DNA of 14,357 bases from Candidatus Nomurabacteria bacterium (GTDB lineage Bacteria > Patescibacteriota > Minisyncoccia > Phycocordibacterales > CSBR16-119): contig SKGB01000019.1 in the NCBI GenBank assembly GCA_007117675.1, forward strand, positions 1 to 14,357, in the 5' to 3' direction. The notes beneath the pieces were generated by a model. The model was not told the DNA's origin. It searched no databases and saw nothing but the letters and a program-made list of their open reading frames with translations. Each line of letters opens with the position of its first letter. Within the stretch, counting starts at the first letter, position 1. The translations under genes and the position numbers were made by a program. This document shows positions 1 through 5,250 of the stretch, piece after piece.

Positions 1-996
1 AAATTCTTTTAAATTTCTTGCTCCTATGTAGGTTCCAGTACTTCGAAGCGAACCAAAAAGATCTTGTATGTAGTCATGGATACTTCCTTTGAAGGGGATG
101 AGTGTGTAGCGACCTTCGCTCGCCCGGTGACTGTCTTTTTTTCCGTAAAATTCTTTCATGGCCTTGTTTGAAGATGATCCAAAATATTCTTTAAATTTTT
201 TTCCATCCTTTTCAATAATATTTCCACCACTTTCTTTATAGCCAGAAAACATAGATCCAAACATGTTAAAATCTGCACCTCCACAAAATGCCTTTGCGAC
301 GCAAGAAGGGAACTGTTGTCCGCCATCTGCGATGACACGCCCCACACCTTGTTCGTTTGCGATTCCGTGTGCCGCGTCAGCACATTCTATTACCGCTGAA
401 AGTTGTGGATAGCCGACACCTGTTTGTTTGCGTGTTGTGCACGCTGACCCAGGGCCAATGCCCACCTTTACAATATCTGCACCAGCCAAGATGAGCTCTT
501 CAGTCATTTCATTGGTAACAACATTCCCTGCGATAATAATATGTTCTGGGAGCATTTCTCGAACCATTCGTACAAAATCAGTGAATCGTTCTAAGTAGCC
601 ATTGGGAACATCGATACAAATAAAAGAAAAATGTTGCAAGAGATTTTGTTTTTGCATTTTTTTTAGTTTCTCAACATCTTCATCTCGAATTCCTAAGGTG
701 TAACAGATATAATCGGGGTTACTAAAATTTTTGAAAAATTCAAGGAATTGGTCTGGTGTGTAGTATTTATGAAAGGTAGTGATAATTTTGTAGGGTGCGA
801 GTACTTGTGCCATTTCAAAGGTTCCGCACGTTGCCATGTTTGCTGTCAGGATAGGAACACCTTTCCATTTTTTTGGTGAATGATAAAAGGTGAGGTTTCT
901 CTCGAGCAAGACATCTTTTCGGGATGTGAGAGTACTTCTTTTGGGGCGAAGTAAAACATCTTGGTAATCTAATTTTATTTCTTCTATTATTCTCAT
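1..996 (-). CDS. guaC: GMP reductase (3' end cut by window edge)
   Basis: NADPH-dependent GMP reductase, which converts GMP to IMP plus ammonia in purine salvage. The frame starts at ATG 996-994 (MRIIEEIKLDYQDVLLRPKR) and stays open for 332 codons to base 1. E. coli GuaC has 347 residues, so only about 15 are missing. The protein aligns along its whole length with the E. coli type: the N-terminal LLRPKRSTLTSR, the IMPDH/GMPR loop VGIGPGSACTTR with catalytic Cys186 (the E. coli position), GVGYPQLSAVIECADAAHG at 193-211, and RASEGR near 291. There is no CBS pair and no IMPDH-type insertion, which argues against guaB. It lies downstream of ftsZ, separated by a strong hairpin, and seems to have its own -10 box (TATACT, 1008-1003) placed so that the transcript would begin at or very near the ATG. 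No Shine-Dalgarno is visible. Confidence 0.93.
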   Translation of the reverse strand, partial: MRIIEEIKLDYQDVLLRPKRSTLTSRKDVLLERNLTFYHSPKKWKGVPILTANMATCGTFEMAQVLAPYKIITTFHKYYTPDQFLEFFKNFSNPDYICYTLGIRDEDVEKLKKMQKQNLLQHFSFICIDVPNGYLERFTDFVRMVREMLPEHIIIAGNVVTNEMTEELILAGADIVKVGIGPGSACTTRKQTGVGYPQLSAVIECADAAHGIANEQGVGRVIADGGQQFPSCVAKAFCGGADFNMFGSMFSGYKESGGNIIEKDGKKFKEYFGSSSNKAMKEFYGKKDSHRASEGRYTLIPFKGSIHDYIQDLFGSLRSTGTYIGARNLKEF

Positions 997-1002
997 ATGT
1001 AT

Positions 1003-1008
1003 AGTATA
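1003..1008 (-). promoter_or_regulatory. Candidate -10 box for guaC, leaderless
   Basis: On the minus strand TATACT lies 6 bases before the ATG at 996. Transcription would start at or next to the A of the start codon. The -35 position falls inside the terminator stem, and no good -35 hexamer is seen. Confidence 0.4.
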
Positions 1009-1010
1009 TC

Positions 1011-1049
1011 GCACATAAAAAATCGCTCAAAAGGCGATTTTTTATGTGC
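1011..1049 (-). terminator. Intrinsic terminator after ftsZ
   Basis: Perfect 16-bp inverted repeat (arms 1011-1026 and 1034-1049, 7-base loop). The stem has a GC-rich top (atcgc/gcgat) and runs of six A and six T in the arms, so it could terminate from both sides. The ftsZ stop codon (1052-1050) directly touches it, and the guaC ATG is 14 bases beyond it. Confidence 0.8.
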
Positions 1050-2291
1050 TTATTTTTTTCTTCTTAAGAATGCTGGAACAGCTGACCATTCGTCATCGTC
1101 TTCTTCTTCTTCAAAATCTTCTCCGTCTACTATTTCAATAGACTCTCGTTCTGTTTTTTTTGTATTTTCTACTTCTTCTTTTGTAGGGATTGTGTTTCGG
1201 ATTTCCTTCACTTCTTCGATTGGTTTTTTTTCAGTTTCTTCTACAGCTGGTATTTCACTTTCTTCAGATTTTTCATTTCTCTTTGAAGACATTGCCATGC
1301 TTTGTTGCGCTTGGAATAGGGTTCTTCTTGGTGAGCCTGTGGGAAATCCTGTTGCGATAACGGTCACTCGAATTTCACCTTTTTGAAGCTTTTCGTCTTT
1401 TGTGGTTCCAAAAATAACACGGGCATCTTTATCGATAGATTCTGTGATAATTTTAGCTGCCGCTTGAATTTCTTGAATTCCAAGGTCTTCATTTCCTGCA
1501 ACTGAGAAAAGAACACCCTTCGCGCCGTTGATAGAGATTTCAAGAAGGGGGGAGTTGATAGCTTGAAGTGCAGCAGCCTCTGCTCTGCCTTCTCCTGCGC
1601 CGTAGCCAATACCCATAAGTGCTGAGCCAGCGTCTGACATGATTGCTTTAATGTCCGCAAAATCAACATTGATAACTCCAGGAGTTGTGATAAGGTCCGA
1701 GATACCCTCAACAGCTTGTCGAAGTATTTCGTTTACCATTTCAAAGGCCTCGTTGAAACTTGTGTCTGTTTCAGTAACTTGGAGAAGTCTGTCGTTTGGA
1801 ATAATGATGATGGCATCAACTTCTTTTTCAAGAGCTTTGATTCCTTCTTCTGCGATACGTGTTCTTTGACTACCTTCAAAAAAGAAGGGTCGTGTGATAA
1901 CTGCCACGGTAAGGATGCCTTGTTCTTTTGCGGCACGAGCAACAGTAGGGGAAGCGCCTGTTCCGGTTCCTCCACCCATTCCTGCAGTGATGAAAACCAT
2001 GTCTGCACCTTTTACAAAGTCTTGTATTTCAGAACGTGTTTCTTCGGCAGCTTTACGTCCTACTTCTGGGTTCATTCCTGCACCAAGTCCTTTAGTAAGG
2101 TTTTTACCAAGTGGTATTTTTTTGTCAGCTTTTGAGTGGTGAAGATCTTGAACATCTGTGTTCATGGCGATAAACTCAACCCCTTGAACACCTCGTTCAA
2201 TCATGTGGTTTATTGCATTTCCTCCGCCACCACCAATTCCAATAACTTTGATGCGTGCGAATGTTTCTACGTCTGAATTAATTTGCGGCAT
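1050..2291 (-). CDS. ftsZ: Cell division protein FtsZ
   Basis: Tubulin-like GTPase that polymerises into the cytokinetic ring at midcell. In 413 residues the family landmarks are in order: glycine loop GIGGGGGNAINHM at 18-30, tubulin signature GGGTGTG at 106-112, RTRIAEEG near 143-150, and the T7 synergy loop NVDFADIKAIMSDAG at 208-222 with Asp210 and Asp213 for GTP hydrolysis. The globular core ends near 320. A charged, acidic linker of about 80 residues follows, then a C-terminal tail WSAVPAFLRRKK, equivalent to the conserved peptide that binds FtsA (DIPAFLR in E. coli). The start is ATG 2291, giving MPQINSDVETFARIKVIGIG with a normal spacing to the core; no Shine-Dalgarno is visible. It follows ftsA on the same strand after a 170-base gap that may hold its own promoter. 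A strong hairpin at its stop ends the unit. Confidence 0.97.
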   Translation of the reverse strand: MPQINSDVETFARIKVIGIGGGGGNAINHMIERGVQGVEFIAMNTDVQDLHHSKADKKIPLGKNLTKGLGAGMNPEVGRKAAEETRSEIQDFVKGADMVFITAGMGGGTGTGASPTVARAAKEQGILTVAVITRPFFFEGSQRTRIAEEGIKALEKEVDAIIIIPNDRLLQVTETDTSFNEAFEMVNEILRQAVEGISDLITTPGVINVDFADIKAIMSDAGSALMGIGYGAGEGRAEAAALQAINSPLLEISINGAKGVLFSVAGNEDLGIQEIQAAAKIITESIDKDARVIFGTTKDEKLQKGEIRVTVIATGFPTGSPRRTLFQAQQSMAMSSKRNEKSEESEIPAVEETEKKPIEEVKEIRNTIPTKEEVENTKKTERESIEIVDGEDFEEEEDDDEWSAVPAFLRRKK

Positions 2292-2360
2292 AACTATGAT
2301 TTATTCATGGTTTAATAATAAATATACTTGCGTATCACAGAACATGAAAACACAAACAAA

Positions 2361-2381
2361 AAGCCTCATAACTGAGAGCTT
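2361..2381 (-). terminator. Weak hairpin with U-run between ftsA and ftsZ
   Basis: On the minus strand AAGC(T)CTC, a six-base loop and GAGGCTT form a 7-bp stem with one bulged base, followed by T residues. It could weakly terminate or attenuate transcription coming from ftsA or from the promoter at 2422-2430. The stem is short and the call is tentative. Confidence 0.25.
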
Positions 2382-2421
2382 GATGTTTATGTTTACAATG
2401 ATCGTTACAGTACTACCTACT

Positions 2422-2430
2422 ATAATAGCA
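2422..2430 (-). promoter_or_regulatory. Candidate extended -10 for ftsZ
   Basis: Minus-strand TGC-TATTAT in the ftsA-ftsZ gap matches the extended -10 pattern TGnTATAAT at all but one base. No clear -35 is present. It would give a leader of roughly 120 bases containing the weak hairpin at 2361-2381. Confidence 0.3.
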
Positions 2431-2461
2431 AAAAAGAACCGTCCATGTCTGTATTGACGTT

Positions 2462-3637
2462 TTACGGCATAATCTGCTTAATAATTGATTTCAGGAAGCC
2501 TGAAACAGTTTTTGTTATTTTTTTGAAGGGGTTAAGGGTGTTGTTTTTTGTTGTTTGGTATTTTCCAGCCATACAGAGTCCGTATGTTACAAACCATTCT
2601 TCTTGTTCAAGAATAGAGTTTTTCTTACCACTGCTGTGTACTGCTTTTGTTGCGGGGAGTTGTAGAATATTTCGGGCAAGGTGTTCTGTGATTGGAATAA
2701 TTGACCCGGCACCCACTATGATGACTCCCGCAGGAAGGAGTCCATCTCGCTTAATTTTTTTGAGGTGTGTTTTGGTATATTCAAAAATATCAGTGAGTCT
2801 TGCTTCTATTATTTCCTCGACTTTTTCTTGAGAAATATCTCTGTCGATAAGTATTCCTTTTTTGATTTCTTCAGCTTCGTCCAAACTTATACGTAAACCA
2901 ATAGCGATGTCGTTTGTGATATCTGATGATCCTATACCAAAAACTTTTAAGGAGCTGAGTGTTCCATCTTCAAAGACGCTTAGTGATACTGTGTCTGAAC
3001 CAATATCCAAAAGAGCACATCCCGCGGTCCTTTGTCTTTCTGTTGTTGTGACAAGGCTTGCGGCAAGCGGGCCAGGGATCATGTCCAAAACATCAATACC
3101 TGCTTGGTTGACTGTCTTGATGATGTTTTCAATGTGTTGTTTTGAGCATGCAAGAAAGAGTATTTTAGAATCAAGTTTGATACCCTTCATACCTTGAGGT
3201 CTTCCGAGAATTTTTTGACCGTCTAGCTTGTATTCAATGGGAATAAAATCAATAATTTCTTTATTTGGAATTTGGAGTTTTGATTCAGCGTCATCTGTGC
3301 TTTTTTGAACATCAAGGTCGCTTACTTCATTGTCTGCGCGAGATATGATAGATGAGCCTTGTTGTGCATGTGAAGAAAGCTCAATACCGTTTACTGAAAC
3401 TAGGGCTTGGCGAATCCGAATACCTGACTGGCTTTCTGCTTGGGTGATAGCTTCTTCGAGTGACTCGCTTGCGTCACCTATGTTTACAATATAGCCGTGG
3501 TGCATTCCTTTACTTGTTGATTTTCCTACTCCTATGATTTTAGAAAAGTTTCTTCCTTTTTCTTGGGTATGTTCAACAACCATCACTCGCGTGCTGTAGC
3601 TTCCAATATCGATTCCGACAGTTATGTTTTTTGACAT
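2462..3637 (-). CDS. ftsA: Cell division protein FtsA
   Basis: Actin-family ATPase that anchors FtsZ filaments to the inner face of the membrane. It has 391 residues, a normal length. Visible parts are the first phosphate loop GIDIGSYSTRV at 8-18, the FtsA-specific 1C region around 85-165 (including DFIPIEYKLDG), SVNGIE at 81-86, the second phosphate motif ALLDIGSDTVSL at 208-219, and the adenosine-binding segment VIIVGAGSIIP at 305-315. In the last segment the family's usual GG is GA. The C-terminus, from about 370 (FKKITKTVSGFLKSIIKQ), is a basic amphipathic helix that fits the known membrane-targeting sequence. The start ATG at 3637 leads straight into the fold (MSKNITVGIDIGS). It is first in the ftsA-ftsZ unit, and no Shine-Dalgarno is visible. 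A palindrome overlaps its candidate promoter. Confidence 0.95.
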   Translation of the reverse strand: MSKNITVGIDIGSYSTRVMVVEHTQEKGRNFSKIIGVGKSTSKGMHHGYIVNIGDASESLEEAITQAESQSGIRIRQALVSVNGIELSSHAQQGSSIISRADNEVSDLDVQKSTDDAESKLQIPNKEIIDFIPIEYKLDGQKILGRPQGMKGIKLDSKILFLACSKQHIENIIKTVNQAGIDVLDMIPGPLAASLVTTTERQRTAGCALLDIGSDTVSLSVFEDGTLSSLKVFGIGSSDITNDIAIGLRISLDEAEEIKKGILIDRDISQEKVEEIIEARLTDIFEYTKTHLKKIKRDGLLPAGVIIVGAGSIIPITEHLARNILQLPATKAVHSSGKKNSILEQEEWFVTYGLCMAGKYQTTKNNTLNPFKKITKTVSGFLKSIIKQIMP

Positions 3638-3658
3638 AGATAGGTTGTGTACATAAAA

Positions 3659-3681
3659 ATATCAAGAAGATTACTTGATAT
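3659..3681. repeat. 8-bp palindrome over the ftsA promoter
   Basis: Perfect inverted repeat ATATCAAG / CTTGATAT with a 7-base spacer, 22-44 bases upstream of the ftsA ATG. It overlaps the candidate -10 at 3677-3682, so it could be an operator for a dimeric repressor or a short 5' hairpin. No regulator can be assigned from sequence. Confidence 0.4.
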
Positions 3682-3704
3682 ATACATAAATCATTGTACT
3701 ACAA
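3677..3704 (-). promoter_or_regulatory. Candidate promoter for ftsA
   Basis: Minus-strand TTGTAG (3704-3699), a 16-base spacer, then TATATC (3682-3677). Both boxes are imperfect. It is the best pair found between the large palindrome and ftsA, about 40 bases before the start codon. Confidence 0.35.
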
Positions 3705-3740
3705 AGTTTTTTAAAGTCTGTGGGGAAAATAACCCTTCTT

Positions 3741-3899
3741 ACTTTTTTCTTGATAAAAAAGTAGCAAAAAATCAAGACCCCTTGAAAAGACTAACTTTCA
3801 GAAAATTTTCCTAAAACTTGCTAACCGCTTTGCTTAAACGCAAGTTTCTTTACGAAAAATTTTCTGAAAGTCTTAACGTCTTTTCTTTGAAGGGTCAAA
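3741..3899. repeat. Large nested palindromic intergenic element
   Basis: The 496-base gap 3638-4133 contains no convincing gene. Its centre is a set of nested inverted repeats: (a) ACTTTTTT / AAAAAAGT at 3741-3748 and 3755-3762; (b) outer arms GACCC..CTT and AAGGGTC near 3776 and 3899, with small mismatches; (c) GAAAAGAC / GTCTTTTC at 3784-3791 and 3878-3885; (d) a perfect 15-bp pair at 3795-3809 and 3856-3870; (e) an inner 8-bp pair AAACTTGC / GCAAGTTT at 3814-3821 and 3840-3847. Pairs b to e fold into one hairpin of about 124 bases with internal loops. From memory, the layout (a short AAAAAAGTAGCAAAAAATCA flank followed by long arms) resembles intergenic repeats of Bacteroidota. It may be a MITE- or REP-like element or a structured RNA. 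The rest of the gap, 3900-4091, is AT-rich and featureless to me. Confidence 0.6.
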
Positions 3900-4091
3900 A
3901 TAAAATGCGGTTAGGAATGTTTGGAATCCTCCTCTGGTTTTTAGTAGAGAATGTGAGTGTCTAGATTTTTTGTTTTTACCCCAGGACACTTTCTCTTATC
4001 TTAGAATAATTCGTCTTGTTTTTGGGTGATGTAAAAAAAATAATAATTTATTTCAAAAACTTTCACCTAGGGTAAAATATTTAATAAAAAC

Positions 4092-4120
4092 AAAAAAAGG
4101 CCTCAGTTACCTAGGGCCCT
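4092..4120 (-). terminator. Intrinsic terminator after the repeat-bearing membrane protein
   Basis: On the minus strand AGGGCC and GGCCTT pair over 6 bp (one G-U) around a 12-base loop and run into TTTTTTT (4098-4092). It lies 14 bases after the TGA stop of the gene at 4134-4526. Confidence 0.6.
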
Positions 4121-4133
4121 GCAACAGACTTTT

Positions 4134-4526
4134 TCAAGTTGTTGCAATTGTTTCTTTTGCAACTTTTTTATTTGTGTTGTATACGTGAATACATAAAAAA
4201 GTTTTTGAAACAAGATTACCTTGGACATAGAACCTGAAACCAAATCTTTGTATCGCATCATTCCCAGCTTTCTGGAACAACGAGAAACCAAATACTTGTA
4301 TCGCATCATTCCCAGCTTTCTGGAAAATTCCTACAAGAGAATAAATGTTTGTCTCACTGTATCCCCCAAAAAGAGAGTAAACGTGCTTACTTATTTTCCA
4401 TGGATAGGAAAGTAGGAATATTGCAGTTCCTGACATCCAGGTGTTGAGACCTGTTACGACAAAGTATTGATCAAGGAAAGTGAGTATTCCTGTCACAATT
4501 AAGGTAAATATGAAGTTTTTGTTCAT
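4134..4526 (-). CDS. Small membrane protein with tandem 16-residue repeats, unknown function
   Basis: I do not recognise this 130-residue protein by name. The N-terminus has one clear hydrophobic segment (about 5-25, FIFTLIVTGILTF) and a second shorter one (about 28-42). From 68 there are two nearly identical 16-residue repeats, FQKAGNDAIQVFGFSL and FQKAGNDAIQRFGFRF, preceded by a looser SLFGG/NIYSLVG stretch that may be older copies. The tail after 100 is polar. I dimly recall similar LYQKAGNDA-type repeats in Parcubacteria proteins, with no known role. Its status as a gene is supported by a near-consensus promoter upstream, an intrinsic terminator just after the stop, and repeat units that keep the frame. 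It sits downstream of rpsU-ybeY but is probably a separate unit. Start is ATG 4526; no Shine-Dalgarno is visible. Confidence 0.7.
   Translation of the reverse strand: MNKNFIFTLIVTGILTFLDQYFVVTGLNTWMSGTAIFLLSYPWKISKHVYSLFGGYSETNIYSLVGIFQKAGNDAIQVFGFSLFQKAGNDAIQRFGFRFYVQGNLVSKTFLCIHVYNTNKKVAKETIATT
4236..4325. repeat. 48-bp tandem duplication inside the membrane-protein gene
   Basis: Two direct copies with period 48 (4236-4283 and 4284-4325). Across the first 42 bases only two differ. The period is 16 codons, so the duplication is in frame. Near identity at the DNA level points to a recent duplication or slippage, and copy number may vary between strains. Confidence 0.85.
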
Positions 4527-4551
4527 GGTACACAGTATTGATGTTTTGTTT

Positions 4552-4580
4552 TTTATACACTATATAGATATACATGTCAA
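4552..4580 (-). promoter_or_regulatory. Promoter of the small membrane protein
   Basis: Minus-strand TTGACA (4580-4575), exactly 17 bases, then TATAAA (4557-4552): a near-perfect sigma-70 promoter. It lies just beyond the ybeY stop and 25 bases before the ATG at 4526, giving a leader of about 19 bases. It is one of the best promoters in the window. Confidence 0.75.
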
Positions 4581-4583
4581 TAC

Positions 4584-4976
4584 TTATTTCAAAAACTTCC
4601 AAAGGAGTTTTTCTTCGAGCTGTTCCATTTTGGGTCCGTGTTTGTAGCCTTTGAGATGGAGGCATCCATGAATAAAAAGAAACAGAAGATGCTCTTGGTA
4701 TGTCATACCAAAGTTTTTTGCTACACTTCGAATCGTTTGAAGGTTCATCACAATCTCAGCTTCGTTTGTGTGTAGAGGAAAGGTAAGGATGTTTGTGTGG
4801 TTTGCATTTCCTTTGTATTCAACACTTAGTTTTTTCATTGTCGGGAGGTCTACAAACGCAAGCGACAATATGAAATCTTTACCTAAGATTTCATTTGCAA
4901 CACGAACAAAAGGCAAGCTCGGAAGCTTGCCTTTTGTTCGTACAATAGATATATTTCCAGAGGTGTGGCGTTGCAT
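4584..4976 (-). CDS. ybeY: Endoribonuclease YbeY (rRNA maturation)
   Basis: Zinc-dependent single-strand endoribonuclease used in 16S rRNA 3'-end maturation and ribosome quality control. The hallmark HGxLHLxGYxH motif is HGCLHLKGYKH, with metal ligands His103, His107 and His113; the residue before the last His is Lys where many homologues have Asp. NILTFPL at 62-68 matches the N-(V/I)-L-(S/T)-F-P segment of the family. At 130 residues it is shorter than the 150-155 of E. coli, as expected for Parcubacteria. Its ATG (4976-4974) follows the TAG of rpsU without a single base between, so translation is probably coupled and the start is fixed. Codons 12-25 and 28-36 each form a perfect hairpin. 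A promoter for the next gene begins just beyond its stop. Confidence 0.92.
   Translation of the reverse strand: MQRHTSGNISIVRTKGKLPSLPFVRVANEILGKDFILSLAFVDLPTMKKLSVEYKGNANHTNILTFPLHTNEAEIVMNLQTIRSVAKNFGMTYQEHLLFLFIHGCLHLKGYKHGPKMEQLEEKLLWKFLK
4870..4894 (-). repeat. Perfect 10-bp hairpin inside ybeY (second)
   Basis: Arms 4870-4879 and 4885-4894 (ATGAAATCTT / AAGATTTCAT) with a 5-base loop. It spans ybeY codons 28-36 and lies 7 bases beyond the stronger hairpin at 4902-4941. Confidence 0.8.
4902..4941 (-). repeat. Perfect 18-bp hairpin inside ybeY (first)
   Basis: Arms 4902-4919 and 4924-4941 are exact inverse complements over 18 bp with a 4-base loop. The core is CAAAAGGCAAGCT / AGCTTGCCTTTTG. 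It covers ybeY codons 12-25 (VRTKGKLPSLPFVR) and starts 35 bases after the ATG. No T-run follows the stem, so it is not a standard terminator, though it may attenuate or process the rpsU-ybeY mRNA. Confidence 0.85.
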
Positions 4977-5207
4977 CTATTTTATCTTACCAAGTTTTCG
5001 TAATTTTACGATCTCTTGCATTTTTGCAATTCTTCGAAGTGCACTTCTCTTGGTTACAAGATCAGATGATTTTCTTTTGGCGTATCGTCTATTTCGAACA
5101 TTTCGTATGATATTTGAATCTTTAACTCGTCGAGAAAAACGTCGCAAAAGATTTGCGCCACTTTCGTTTCCTTGTCGTGTGTCTTCAATAACTACAGTTT
5201 TATTCAT
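4977..5207 (-). CDS. rpsU: Small ribosomal subunit protein bS21
   Basis: bS21 sits near the 3' end of 16S rRNA, close to the anti-Shine-Dalgarno helix, and helps initiation. The 76-residue product is very basic (NKTVVIEDTRQGNESGANLLRRFSRRVKDSNII...). It shows the family pattern: a short beta strand, then GANLLRRFSRRVKDSNIIRNVR in place of E. coli's [22 protein letters not shown], then an Arg/Lys-rich helix. The start ATG 5207 gives the expected N-terminus. Its TAG stop abuts the ybeY ATG, giving a two-gene ribosome-related unit. The upstream promoter leaves a leader of only a few bases and no Shine-Dalgarno. The gene begins 44 bases after the priA stop. Confidence 0.88.
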   Translation of the reverse strand: MNKTVVIEDTRQGNESGANLLRRFSRRVKDSNIIRNVRNRRYAKRKSSDLVTKRSALRRIAKMQEIVKLRKLGKIK

Positions 5208-5217
5208 AACAGATGAA

Positions 5218-5246
5218 ACAATACCATATCACTTTTAAAAATGCAA
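5218..5246 (-). promoter_or_regulatory. Promoter of rpsU-ybeY
   Basis: Minus-strand TTGCAT (5246-5241), a 17-base spacer ending in TGG, then TATTGT (5223-5218), which also makes an extended -10. The -10 ends 10 bases before the rpsU ATG, so the leader is only about 3-5 bases. The -35 touches the end of priA (stop at 5253-5251). Confidence 0.55.
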
Positions 5247-5250
5247 TATT

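Noticed and set aside
1..996. IMP dehydrogenase (guaB) for the first gene
   Set aside because: There is no CBS-domain insertion, and the whole sequence follows E. coli GMP reductase, including Cys186 and the IECADAAHG segment.
997..2142. Several plus-strand frames opposite ftsZ (for example 997-1386, Ser-rich, and 1716-2135)
   Set aside because: They are antisense shadows of the ftsZ codons; the Ser run comes from the acidic Glu/Asp linker of FtsZ.
4236..4325. CRISPR-like repeats
   Set aside because: There are only two copies, directly adjacent without a spacer, with a 48-base period that keeps the reading frame.
4902..4941. Plain terminator for rpsU
   Set aside because: The stem lies inside ybeY, well after its start, and no T-run follows it on the transcribed strand. 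An attenuating or processing role remains possible.
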